A stretch of DNA of 64,000 bases from Turritopsis dohrnii (Eukaryota; Cnidaria; Hydrozoa; Anthoathecata; Oceaniidae), in the NCBI GenBank assembly GCA_027922465.2, contig BQMF02000387.1, forward strand, positions 142,559-206,558, read 5' to 3'. The notes below the pieces were generated by a model, which had not been told where the DNA came from, ran no database searches, and was given only the letters and a program-made list of their open reading frames with translations. The position numbers were made by a program, and so were the translations under genes. This document shows positions 11,994 through 23,085 of the stretch, piece after piece (position 1 is the stretch's first letter; each line of letters opens with the position of its first letter).

Positions 11994-13348
11994 TGTATTC
12001 ACACAGGTTTAATGCTGTCACAGATTTTCATGTATCTTCCATCTATCGATGATCGTGGAAATATTCTCTACTATTCAGTAAATGAAATAAGATTATGCTT
12101 TTGTAATCAACTGTAATGTTAAGTCATAAGATTGTTGTAAATCAACTCAGATATTAAACCGAGTTGGCTTGAAAGTCAAATTGGTTTAGCCGTCAAATTT
12201 TTCAACTTGGTGTAACAAATTTGTCGTAAACCATATCTATTTGAAACAAGTCAACCAACGACGTTATTACGTAACCCTAACCATAACCAAGTTAACCTGG
12301 TCGAATTGGTTTAAATACCTTGAGTTGGTTTACAACAATAACTCTTTGAGTTTTAAACTATCTACACAATTACTCACTATTCCCCATGTGCGGACCAGGC
12401 ACTAAGATAAAATTTTTCCAATGGAATTCCAATCTTAATGTAAGTTGATAAGACTAAATAATAATGATGCACAACTCAAGTTTGTTTTCTCAGCTTGCCA
12501 CTACAGACCTCATTAATAAAAGTTTTTTCTTTTCTAGTGTTGCTGATAAATTTTTTTTGTTTTTTTGTTTGTTTTACAAAGCATAAACCATATTCGAATA
12601 TAGTGATTTATTTATTTATTCAGTATATTTGCACTGAGTTCCTTTGTAGAAAGATTTTTGTTATAATTGTATTATATATTTCACATACAACATTTAATAC
12701 TAGACACTTTTAGAGTTGTTTGATAAATATTTAACACTCCTCCTTTTGGAAATTCTCCTCATGAACTAATGAACTAATGAAAGTACTATTAAATATGTGG
12801 TGGAGACCACTGTTGTCTTGGAAACAAGGAAACATTTTGATGTGCAACATTGTATTACTTTTTAGGCATACTTTTTTTGTTGTTGAAAAAATAAATGTAC
12901 AAAACTTTTAAATCTTGTAATTGTGTTCCTTTTTGCAATGTTTTTAATTTCCAATGTTAGTAATTTAGCAATTTTTAATACTTTTAATGCAATACAAATT
13001 GTATAGGTTTATATAATCGCAATATGAATACACATTTCAAAGTGAATTTCTGATGTTTCAGTCAATTCTTGATATCATTTACACTTCAACCTTCATTTTT
13101 GTTATCAATATCACTTGGTGTAAGTGCAACCTGATCATATTATCTAAACTATCGCCAAATCTACCTTGCTAGTGATGTTTTGTGACAATGGTAATGTACC
13201 TTCCATTTTTATGTGAATCTGTGAAACTTTATATCTGTTGTTGTTTATAACATTGCTTCTGTGTTTGTTTTTTTTCACCTTATTATTGTTTCGCACATAG
13301 TTATTTACTTTGATGAAGACAATGTAAAGATGATGAATTTCTTGTAGC
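11994..13348. other. MAP3K4 3' region and MAP3K4-CRYZL1 spacer
   Basis: This holds the probable MAP3K4 3' untranslated region. One AATAAA lies at about 12886, shortly before a T-rich stretch. It contains the MITE at 12134-12336 and no other recognised gene. Confidence 0.4.
12134..12336. mobile_element. MITE with GTTGTAAA termini
   Basis: A 203-bp element with inverted termini: GTTGTAAATCAACTCAG at the left and TTGAGTTGGTTTACAAC at the right. The inner blocks AAACCGAGTTGG and CGAATTGGTTTA are also inverted. It has no coding capacity and probably lies in the MAP3K4 3' untranslated region. Confidence 0.7.
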
Positions 13349-16300
13349 ATGATAAACAAAAAAGTGGTTGTCAAGTTTAGTGCCACACCTGTATCAAAAG
13401 AATATATATTCAAAGAATCGGTAGGGATGTCTACAATGTATGCAGAAGCTGAACAAGCGAAAAAAAATGTCATTTGCATATTCCAATCTGACTTTCTTAA
13501 CTATCTGATCATATATGATTATAATTTTTTTTCATGTAGGTCGAAGAATTTGATATAGGTCCTCATGAAGTGTTGGTCAAAATCAATTCTTGTGGGTTAT
13601 CTTGTGTTCGAGAAAAGGTTTCCAGTCATATTTTAGCTTTACCATTCAACTGCTTAGTAAGAAGGCCCAAGACTCAAACTTAAATATGTACCAATCAACC
13701 TATAAAAGCACCAGTGAGCTCCAATGTTGCTTTCATTTTTTATCAAGCAGTTCGCAATCTGTTTAGGTTTTAAAGCAATTCTGTCCTTCAATCAATAATG
13801 AGTTTCCAGTTGGAAGAGAAGTTACTGGTACAGTTCAAACAGGTGATGTCAAGTGCCATATCTTTGCTTTTCAAACGAATACCTGCCCAATAAAGACTTT
13901 CCTAATAAAGACTTTTTCAATGTTTGATTGTTCATAGTCGGAGCTGATGTACGTTTATGCAAAGTTGAAGATGACGTAGCTGGTATATTTGTTTTCCAGT
14001 CACTATTTTAATTCGTTTATCGTGCTTTCCCAGTGGGCAAAATTATCAATAACAACTGCGATGGAGAGAATTTTGTATTGACATAGCATGTATATTTCTA
14101 TAGAAATGCTCGCCTTCGCAGTGACTTTTCAACAAATTTGCTCACTGGGTTATCTGAAAGCTAAGCCAGCCTGTTTGTAGGGATAACCCTTTCACCCGGT
14201 CTGGAAAATGTTATCTTGTTATATGGAACGAGCTGCCCTGCAAACGGGCTGACCTCTCTTTCATGCAAATTGATGTTTGAAACTTTGTCGATTATGTTTT
14301 GATCTCTTTCATTTTACTATTATGATAGGTATGCTTCCAGTTAATTCCACTTACTCAGGGTGTGGCCATTATTGTGTTCTTTCTGAATTTGACTTAGGTG
14401 AGATTTATTTTGTTGTGTTTTTTGTTAATGTTTTTTGCAAGGGTTACATCACCATTTTACATTCATGCAATTTGAAGTGTGTAGATTATAAAAGTTCGAG
14501 GTTACCTCGAGGTTAACAAATTTCAAAGTTGTTTAATTTTAAAATCTTACAACATCGATGACCGTCCCTCTTAAATTTAGTAGACCTGCGATTTAAGTAC
14601 TTGGTCTTATCGAGTTTAAGACTTCATAAATACAGAATGCTTTAAAGCTATAATTTTACTCCCGAACAATCACAACAATCGAAAAAAAGATCATCTGCAT
14701 ACAGTCCTCTTGTTGTCTGAGATACATACCATGTTGTACTGGTCTAACAAACGTCTTTTGATGGATCGTTCACTTGGTCCAAATGTTTGTTAGTTCAGAT
14801 TCACACCAGAACACGATCAGCATGAAATCGATCATGTTATTTGTTGTTTTAGTTGTGAAGCCAGATAAAGTGAGTCACGTGGACGCTGCATGTGGTATTG
14901 GAGATGCTATAAAAGCTTACACTGCTCTGTTGTATCAAGCCAAAATTTCAAGTGGCGAAACAGTTGTTATAGCTAATGCTGCCAAGGTACTACTTTGTTT
15001 TTCAACTATTTCAAGGCAATCCCACTCGATAACTTCAACACTCGATAGCACTAACACTCGATAACTTCAACTCCAGCACTCGATAACTCTAACACTCGAT
15101 AACTTCAACTCCAGCACTCGATAACTCTAACACTCGATAACTTCAACTCTAGCATTCGATAGCTCTAACACTCGATAACTTCAACTCCAGTACTCGATAG
15201 CTCTAACACTCGATAACTTCAACTCCAGCACTCGATAACTCTAACACTCGATAACTTCAACTCCAGCACTCGATAACTTCAACACTCGATAACTTTAATA
15301 TTCAATAATTCGAATAATGTTCAGCGGTTCCGTGGACCTCCAAGGGTTATCATCCAGAGTTGGCAGTATTAGATATCAGGCTGTGTTTTACTGTCTTCAC
15401 CTTGCGTTGATAGTTTAGCCTTATCAATAAACCTATGAACACAGACTGAAAATCTAACATAGATTCCATCACGATCTTATCAATCATCCTTTTACGTTTC
15501 AGGGTTTTGGAATCATTTCTACGCAGTTAGCAAAGTATTGGGGTGCAAAGGTACGTTATTAACCAACCCTTAAGGAATACACTTATCGTAACCACAAATC
15601 CATGGTTCTTATTCATACGTTCTGTCATCTGTGCCTAGCTATTTTTTATCTTGTTTTATTAATTGTTTGGTTAACATGGAAAAGTTGTCATTTAGGTGAT
15701 TGCTTTAGCATGTACTGATGAGGAGGTGACATTTTTGAAGAGTATGGAACCCGCACCAGGTGATCCAATCTATCTATCAGCATGATCGATCATTCATAGA
15801 TGTATACTTTATAGATGGATGCTTTTCATAGATGGATATTTTTCATAGATGGATACTTTTTGTATGTAAAAGCGGTTGTTCTCGTGTTTTTAGATCAAGT
15901 AATTGACCTGCGCAACAAGAGGAGAGATCTGGTGACTGTCTGCTTAGAGGAAACAGGAGGGATCGGTGCAGATTGTTTCATTGATGACGGAGGTATATAT
16001 ATTTCATAAGAACATAAAATGGAGATTTTAAATGAGGTTTTACATGGCGAACAGATTGAGTAGTCTAACCTAGTATGTCGAGGCTTGAAAAGTAATTCTT
16101 GAATTCTTTTTCCTTATTCAGTTCAAATGTACAACGAGGAATTTATTGATCATCTAAACACCACATTGGATTCGAGACTATTAAAAAAGCACGATATCTT
16201 AGCAACGTTAGCGGTCGGTGCCAGATGGGTGACGAACCAGCATGATTTACAGGTAAACGGAATTCCCAACTTCGTTTCCAGGAAACAATAAATTTTTTGC

Positions 16301-18566
16301 TATTCTTTCCTAAAAAAGGACTTGTAAACATACATACCGTGTTTTCTCGAATGGAAACCGCCTTCCAATGTAAATCGCCCTCGGATAACGCCGCAATTTT
16401 GGAAGAAATAAATCAATAAAAGCCGCCCTCGAATACACTGGCAATAAGAATAACAATATGACAATGAGAAGGGTTAAAACTGAAACTTTACCTGATTCAA
16501 AGGAAATTCGAAGTCACTGTGATGGTTTCATAAATTTAAATGCAATGTAGAGTGAATAGAAGCCGCCCTCGAAAGGATGCCGCAATTTTTTAAATTTTTT
16601 TTAAAACCAAACAAAACAAATAGAACCCACGGCTTCTTTTCGGCAAAATACGGTATGTACAAAGCCAGTGAATGCATGTGGAACTTATAAATTCCTTGTA
16701 AATTAATATAATAATAAGTAAATATTTATAAATGGATGTGTGACGTGGTGGGTATAAATTGAGTAATTATGTCATTGTTATTGACCTAAGACAAACTACA
16801 ATCCTAGACAAAAAATGATGGCAAAACTTTGCATTTACATTTTACATTTCTTTTTCACTTTTGCCATATATTTTTGTACAAGATTGTAGAACTGACGGTA
16901 ACCCAGTGGTGGTTGCTCGACAGGTCACTCTATAGATAAAAATCTAAGTATTAAGTAATAAATGTATATAAAAGAGGTAAAAAACCTGATTTAAAATGAA
17001 TCAAGCTAAAATCACTAAATCAAAAAGCAGATTGAACACAGGAAATTTCCTTCGGATGTCAAAACTGACAGATTAAGAAAAGTATTATCGTATTAAATAT
17101 TTACCGAACTACCCAGGGTATTATCATTCAGTTCCAAAATTAGGGGCGTGTTCCTCTGGCGTTCATGGGACAGAACTACGGTCGACTCACGAAAACTCGA
17201 ACACTCGATTTTCGTACTTTTTGATAACTCGAACTTTACCAGTCTCTTGACATAATATGTAGTGTTATTTGAAAACTTAAGCAGTTAACTTTTGTATGGC
17301 ATAAATTTTCGTTCTTAATGGAGAAAATAGTCATTGAATGGCAAATCGTTATTTTTACCTTCGTGAATCACGTGATAGGCAATGTTGTTATTGTTATTGT
17401 TGTTGTTTTGTTGTTGTTGTTGTTTTTGTTCTTGTAGTTGTAGCTCCTTGCTTCGTTTTAGGTGGATCCTCCTGACTCAGAACTGTTGATGATGAAGTGT
17501 GCGTCTATTCATTACCTCTTCGAGCATTCTTGGACCTTGTCTAGAGGTAATACCCCAAAGTTTCCTTGCATCAGAATTCCCATCATTAGAATTTTAGCTG
17601 ACATCCTACAAACCCTATTTGTACACTGAAACATACAGGTGAAGACACGACGAAGTCAAAGCCATTCATTGGAACGCTAACGTTCTCTTTCCTGTTCTTG
17701 TTTTAGGAGCGCAAGGCAGATATTTACGTATCTTTTCATTTTTTTACGAAAGAAATTTGAAGTTGGCAAAGACATTTCGGACAATTTAGTTTTCTAATTT
17801 ACGTTACCCCCCTGTCTTTCACTTGACGAAAGTAAGTCTTACCCCCTGTCTTTCACTTGACGAAAGTAAGTCTTGGACGTGGAAGTTTTCACACGTCAAT
17901 GCTATTCAAGTTTTTGTGAACGTCTCCTTAATTTGCATTCAAGATTTAATCTAAAGAATAATATATGATATAATTTAATCTTCCCACGTCTTGTTAAATT
18001 TCCTTAATTACATTACTCAAGATATTTTGAATGATATGATGAACAAGATGGCTGCTGGAATACTTAGGTAGTTTACAGTTTTCCTTCAATGCTATTCCAG
18101 TGGGCAAATTTGTTTAAACCCACTGCGAAGGAGTGCATTTCTATAGAAATTACACATTATTTCAATAAAAAAGGCTCTTCCTCACAGTGACCTTTTGAAG
18201 ATTTTGCCTACATTATCTGAAACGTTGATTTTTGTGACCAATCAGATTGCGTAAACTTTCGATCTAATTCTCTGTTTACACTAACAACTTTCGCTATGAG
18301 CCAAGAAAAGAAATTGTAAGACTCGGCACCATCATTCAATTTTTAATGATATTAACAGCTCTGCGTAAAAGCAAGTTTTTTCTTCCTGAATACGTGCTGG
18401 TGCGTGCGTACAAGGAATGAAAGTTTTTTTCCTTACTGTGATTGGTAAATCACGTGATTTTGTTTTTAGACCGACTGTTCACCATACCGTTTTGCTCGAT
18501 GATTGCATCAACAGCTTAAATGAACTCGATCAATCAACAATAGGAAAGATTGTTGTCAAAATATGA
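13349..18566 (+). CDS. CRYZL1: Quinone oxidoreductase-like protein 1 (CRYZL1), complete, 14 exons
   Basis: Zeta-crystallin-like member of the medium-chain dehydrogenase/reductase family. Exons: 13349-13420, 13540-13617, 13767-13842, 13938-13982, 14329-14397, 14853-14986, 15503-15550, 15696-15759, 15894-15992, 16122-16252, 17462-17546, 17707-17727, 18022-18067, 18470-18566. They sum to 1,065 nt (354 residues; human about 349) and every junction has consistent phase. Family landmarks: FPVGREVTG, KAYTALLYQAKISSGETVVI, the Rossmann-type AAKGFGIISTQLAKYWGAKV, CLEETGGIGAD, DPPDSE. As in the human protein, no classical zinc ligands are visible. Exon 12 is a 21-nt microexon. The 38-bp tandem array at 15014-15310 lies in one intron and several MITEs in others. 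A TAG acceptor-like site sits just before the ATG, so the 5' untranslated region is probably joined by splicing. Confidence 0.93.
14029..14149. mobile_element. MITE, CCCAGTGGGCAAA family, copy 2
   Basis: The left end CCCAGTGGGCAAAATTATC is the inverse of the right end CAAATTTGCTCACTGGGT. The centre TATTTCTATAGAAATGC is nearly palindromic. It lies in a CRYZL1 intron. Confidence 0.85.
15014..15310. repeat. 38-bp minisatellite (CACTCGATAACT) in a CRYZL1 intron
   Basis: Roughly seven to eight units of about 38 bp, built from two half-units that share ACTCGATAACT and alternate TTCAACTCCAG with CTAA spacers. Point changes are few, so the array is young. The core resembles TCTCGATAACTTGAACT at about 19243 and other subterminal sequence of the TCGA-rich MITE family (17172, 54336). 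Confidence 0.85.
16335..16655. mobile_element. MITE with TACCGTA termini
   Basis: The left end TACCGTGTTTTCTCGAAT and the reversed right end TACCGTATTTTGCCGAAA form inverted termini about 320 bp apart. Each arm carries AGCCGCCCTCGAA-type blocks. It is related to 28831-29313 and lies in a CRYZL1 intron. Confidence 0.65.
17172..17235. mobile_element. TCGA-rich MITE terminus (pogo/mariner-like end)
   Basis: ACGGTCGACTCACGAAAACT resembles ACGGTCGACTCTCGAAGACT at 54336 and the inverted end at 19280-19307. It lies in the intron before CRYZL1 exon 11. No element body is recognised. Confidence 0.45.
18097..18210. mobile_element. MITE, CCCAGTGGGCAAA family, copy 3
   Basis: The left end is CCAGTGGGCAAATTTGTTT, then CACTGCGAAGGAGTGCATTT. 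The conserved centre is ATTTCTATAGAAAT. The right arm (CACAGTGACCTTTTGAAGAT) is truncated before the terminal block. It lies in the last CRYZL1 intron. Confidence 0.75.
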
Positions 18567-19179
18567 AGAAAGAATTCTTTTGATTTCTAACCAGCTGAGT
18601 TGGTGCTACAGTGAGATTTACCATCAGGTTTGTCTCATTCTTTGAGGCGATTTAAAGAGGACTTTCATCGAGATGTTCAATTGGATAGAAATTGGGCCCT
18701 GTATAAACTCTGAAACATTTTTGGGAGCCCCTCCCTTTTCTTAGTGCGTAATCGATTCATTTTGCGACCAATGGTAAAACATCTGAAATTCCATCGGTAA
18801 AATGCAAATCTTGTTTCAAATTCGTTAAAACATTGTTTGTCTCAGGTGAAATGCATCGTTAATTGAAATTAGGTTAAGCTAATTAGGTGAACCACTCTTG
18901 AAAAGATAACATCGGAATGTGATCATTACACACCCTTGTCAGTTCGTTTCAAATCTGATTGTTTTTACAAAAACCTTGCTTTTCCATCAATGTCTTGATA
19001 GTGGAAACGAGACAAAATATTCGGCGTTAAGTTTCTATAGAAATTCAGAAAATATATAATATTTCGAGAATTTTTTTTTTGACAAGTTTTATTGTGTGTG
19101 TGATGTGTAAGACATGCATATTGGACTTTGTGCAAAATATGATAGAGAACTTTTACATTGAAAGTCTTCGAAGTTGTAC

Positions 19180-19310
19180 AATTCTCGAAAATTTGGAACA
19201 CTTGATTTTCGAACTTATTCAGTGTTATTTCTTCCAATTTCAACTCTCGATAACTTGAACTGTTGTTCGTTTTCCTGAGAGTTCGAGTCTTCGAGAGTCT
19301 ACTGTGTCAT
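19180..19310. mobile_element. TCGA-rich MITE end
   Basis: GAGAGTTCGAGTCTTCGAGA followed by GTCTACTGT is the inverted counterpart of the ACGGTCGACTC ends at 17172 and 54336. The inner sequence TCTCGATAACTTGAACTGT resembles the CRYZL1-intron minisatellite unit. Confidence 0.5.
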
Positions 19311-20134
19311 TACTCGACTTTTTAAAAGATGAGTCAAGCTATAGTCATAGTCTTAGTATAAAAAAATATCTTTTAAATTTGAAGGCGTTATTGCGTGATT
19401 TCGACAACGACTCATGTTGACGCATCCGTGACTAGAATAATATTTAAAAAATGAGATTTTATTGTTAGCGGGAGTTTAGCTTTTCTGCTTACTAATCCTT
19501 GTATTACGTATTTGATGGGAAAAAATGTAAACCTTGTGAAAGAGGTTTGGGTAATTGAGTTTATAAGCTACTTTTGTCTTGTTTATTCAAAAGATTTCAT
19601 GAGAGTTTTAACCAGAATGTTTCATGAAATTGATTTTTTAATTCATCAAGAGAAAAAACATCGTATTTTTACTAAAGGAGACAACGATATAAATCCATGT
19701 TTGCTACTCAACAATTTCGTCAAATGTGAAATTTTAAACATAGTAATGAATATATGATATAGAAACAGGTTAATCAAAGTCTGTTACAAAGGCTGGATGT
19801 AGTGTCGTAAAAGAAACTTAACAAAGCTCGAGTACTCAGTTACATCCGCTTGTTTCAAAATTATCCGACGAAGTATATGTTATCAAAAAAAAGTAATAGG
19901 GAGAGTTCCTCTAACGACACAAGCAAAAACCAAAACAATAAAATTTAATAATCTAAATGTTGCTGATCCTGTGAAGTTCTTAAACAATTTAAAACCTCAA
20001 GATAATTTGTAGGTTTCGTCATGAACGATTGCACTGTATAATACCTAGTTAAAAGAACCTCTTATTATCAAAACATGTGCTAAGGATATGATTATGCTTT
20101 CACGCAAAGATAACTGTTCATGCACAAAATCTTT

Positions 20135-20244
20135 CCAGTCGGCAAAATCGTCTAAAGACACTGCGATGAAGAGCATGAAACAGTGTGTAATTTCTTTAGA
20201 AATGCACTCCTTCGCAGAGCTTTTCAACAAATTTGCCCACTGGG
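20135..20244. mobile_element. MITE, CCCAGTGGGCAAA family, copy 4
   Basis: A 110-bp element from CCAGTCGGCAAAATCGTC to CAAATTTGCCCACTGGG, with the inner blocks CACTGCGATGAAGAG and CTCCTTCGCAGAG inverted relative to each other. It lies just downstream of the GAREM-like gene. Confidence 0.8.
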
Positions 20245-20439
20245 ATGTTATTTGTTTTTTTAGCTTTTTCGAACTGTTGATTGTAACATAACGAAAAATT
20301 AGACGAGCATTTGCTTACAAAAAACAAATTACCTATATATATATATATATATCTCTGGTTTTTTGTAGCTATCCCCACATATGCAAATTGTGTTTTTTTG
20401 TTGTCTTGGTTACTCCTTCTCGTTTTTGGTGTGTGTGTG

Positions 20440-23085
20440 TTAGTTGTGTGTGCTTGTGGTTTGCGAAATTAATCGGTTCCATAGGGGCTTGTATTTTTTC
20501 TCTTTTCTTTCGATCCCAACTTCTTCTTTTTGTGATGATTTCGGAGAGCTGTTGACGACATTCTTATCCGGACGCCATTCCTTCAGCATAAAAGCTTTTA
20601 ATCGAGACATTTCAATACCACTAATTGTCACACCATGTTCGTCTGGTATACTACTAATAACATTCGTTTCTACTAAATTTTTCAATAAAGACCCGTCTAT
20701 TTGATGATCTCGACAAAAAAATGCAAGAGAAGTCAGATTGATTTTCTTCAGTTCATTATAGACTGTCGGAACTGACCAAAAAATCGGTTTGGCATGTACC
20801 ACCGTACTGATGTCATTGTCGTTCAAATCACGTGGTTGGAGCGGCCTCCACCCGTGTACATATTTATGAAGTTTCCTTGCTTGGAACTGAGTCATTTTAA
20901 GATCCTTTATTAGCGTGTCCTCATCGAGCTCCTGGAGAAGCTGGCCATTGATTAATTCTTTATTGAATCTATGGACGAACGTGCTCAAATTCAAATGAGC
21001 CAGCAAATCGCCAACTTCCTGTTGAGACAAATGCTGAATCTCCTGGGAACGAGATGGCTTGAATTCGTCTTCAACAGGACTAGAACTAGCCTCTGGAGAA
21101 AAAACTTGCAACTGTTCCGGCTGGGGTGTATTATTTAGGGGTGACTCGTTTGCGAAGTGCTTATATAGCTGTGCTGCAATTACCTTTCCAGCTGTCCTTT
21201 TAATTGGTTCATTGATGGAATGACTTCGGAAATCAAATTTTTCCATGTTTTCATATGGTAGTTCTTCGTATGGAGGGTCACGAGGTTCATATGGAGGGTC
21301 ACGAGGTTCTATTTTCCGTATATCATCGTAATCCGAAACGGCTTTTTCACTAGATTCGGCTATGTCAATTTCCACTTGGATGTGGTGAATATTTTGGTAA
21401 AGCGAGTCACGTGGCGGCAAAGGCGGTGCTTGTATGTTGGTTGATTGCAGTGCGCCCATATTTGCACCAATTGGTGGCATTGTTATTTTGCGGACGTTAT
21501 TACTTGTGTGGGTTTTGATTGGTTTAGCATATATGACAGGATGCTTTTCTTCACTGGGACTGTTCAGTGTAGAACTAGCTGCCGAATTCAAGGTAGGTTG
21601 CGTCACGACAACACCAGAATCGACACTGTCTTCCGTCGCGATACTTGACGAACGGCTATGCCGCCTCATTACTGGTGGTCCATGGTGTGGATTATAGAAC
21701 AAGGAAGCGGCATTCTCTATGATTCCTTGACCGTCGTAATACTCGATTGACGATGACGATCTGACAGAACTATTTTTATCGATGGAATCAGACAGCGAAA
21801 GTTGAGATGGCCGGCAGAAATCTGACGGTGAGTAAACGAATTTCTTATCCCCCTCCATTTGATTCACAAGATTTCGACCGATAGTGTCGTGCATTGACGT
21901 TCCAGAGTCAACCGTGTGCTTTGCATCCTGCTTGAGGTGATATCGCTGTTCGGTGACGCTGTGTACGAAACCTTTGTCAAGCCTGTGATGTTCGTCAATC
22001 ACTGGAAAATGAATGGTGTTGAATGAATTACGATAACTCTGTTTTTTTGAATAGCGTGGATAGGGCGCAGGCGGCCCGTTCACGCTATGAGATGGCGGCA
22101 TCTGGCATGTCGGAGATCCCTGTTCTTCATCTCTTGTCATGACTCCGTCATGAGATTTGGAACTGGACAACTGCCGTATTTTTGTGATCAGATGCCGATC
22201 ATCGTCCGGCGTTTTATCGAACGACGCGCTTCCGTAATATATCGATGAGTAAATATCTTCAACAAGTTTCGAATCTATGGCCGAAAGGAACTGCTTGTAA
22301 CGTCCTTTTATTGATTGTATGTTATCTTCCGAATTTACGTATATTCCGTGCGGAATAATTTCCAAAATAGGTTTTGGGATTGCTAAATTGCATTTCTCCA
22401 CGAAGATGTTCGGATCCATCGTCAGAACCTCGTATTGATACATGTCATTTGTCACCGTCAAAATGTAAACAACATCACAGAGGATTGAGTCGACAAGTGT
22501 TGCGGTACCCGTAGGAAGGTTAGTTGTCGTTGGTGTGTTCGGGAAACGTGCCGTCACTGGTGTCGGACGAAGTGTTAGAACTCTGGATACCGGTAACATC
22601 GATTTCCCGGTAATGAGCTTAAACATACCGATAATATCGAGCGGCAGTCGGTAAACCTTCCCGTCTCTTTTCCGCCTTAATGCGACATTTTTTGAGCGAC
22701 CACGAAAACTTTTTCCGACTTTTTCAATGGTAAATTTCTCACCTACTTCAAATGTTTGTTTATCAATTCGAATTTCCTTTCGGAATTCGATAGCGTTCAC
22801 GTGTTTTTCGATTTCAACTACGTTAGCTAACGAATGAACGATTCGTTCGTTTTCAAGAATTTCAACGTGCGTTGATCGATCTTTTCGAATTCTGAACGTT
22901 CTTCGATCGTAGTCTAGTCCGACGATCAATTCCACCTTCCTACGATCGAGTACTGTGATAAACTGCCCTTTCTTTAAAAACTCCTGTCCGTTCGCAAAAT
23001 AAGGCCTTGACACCCTTAAAACTTGCGGATAGTGCTTAGAAGCTAGTAATCCAGGAAGGGAGTATTCTCTTACGTCTTGCTGCAT
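20440..23085 (-). CDS. GAREM: GAREM-like adaptor: CABIT domain plus two SAM-like modules, intronless
   Basis: GAREM proteins are cytoplasmic adaptors that link activated growth-factor receptors to GRB2 and ERK signalling. The first ATG in the 5' part of the frame is at 23085, giving 881 residues (human GAREM1 about 876). Residues from about 8 to roughly 265 form one CABIT domain (LPGLLASKHYPQVLRVSRPY; GQFITVLDRRKVELIVG; RLPLDIIGMFKLI). The middle is long and Ser/Pro-rich, with an SH3-type APPLPPRD motif and two YxN motifs (YQNI, YENM) of the GRB2-SH2 type. A typical SAM domain follows at about 680-747, ending HGWRP. A second, more diverged SAM-like module at about 768-838 ends KEWRP, an arrangement not known to me in vertebrate GAREMs. 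EPRDPPY is duplicated near residue 600. No introns interrupt the frame. Confidence 0.85.
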   Translation of the reverse strand: MQQDVREYSLPGLLASKHYPQVLRVSRPYFANGQEFLKKGQFITVLDRRKVELIVGLDYDRRTFRIRKDRSTHVEILENERIVHSLANVVEIEKHVNAIEFRKEIRIDKQTFEVGEKFTIEKVGKSFRGRSKNVALRRKRDGKVYRLPLDIIGMFKLITGKSMLPVSRVLTLRPTPVTARFPNTPTTTNLPTGTATLVDSILCDVVYILTVTNDMYQYEVLTMDPNIFVEKCNLAIPKPILEIIPHGIYVNSEDNIQSIKGRYKQFLSAIDSKLVEDIYSSIYYGSASFDKTPDDDRHLITKIRQLSSSKSHDGVMTRDEEQGSPTCQMPPSHSVNGPPAPYPRYSKKQSYRNSFNTIHFPVIDEHHRLDKGFVHSVTEQRYHLKQDAKHTVDSGTSMHDTIGRNLVNQMEGDKKFVYSPSDFCRPSQLSLSDSIDKNSSVRSSSSIEYYDGQGIIENAASLFYNPHHGPPVMRRHSRSSSIATEDSVDSGVVVTQPTLNSAASSTLNSPSEEKHPVIYAKPIKTHTSNNVRKITMPPIGANMGALQSTNIQAPPLPPRDSLYQNIHHIQVEIDIAESSEKAVSDYDDIRKIEPRDPPYEPRDPPYEELPYENMEKFDFRSHSINEPIKRTAGKVIAAQLYKHFANESPLNNTPQPEQLQVFSPEASSSPVEDEFKPSRSQEIQHLSQQEVGDLLAHLNLSTFVHRFNKELINGQLLQELDEDTLIKDLKMTQFQARKLHKYVHGWRPLQPRDLNDNDISTVVHAKPIFWSVPTVYNELKKINLTSLAFFCRDHQIDGSLLKNLVETNVISSIPDEHGVTISGIEMSRLKAFMLKEWRPDKNVVNSSPKSSQKEEVGIERKEKKYKPLWNRLISQTTSTHN

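Larger units (their letters stand above)
18567..20439. other. CRYZL1-GAREM convergent intergenic region
   Basis: The two genes point towards each other across this stretch. It holds the TCGA-rich MITE end at 19180-19310, the MITE copy at 20135-20244 and a short (TA)n run near 20334-20352. No exon is recognised. Confidence 0.4.
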
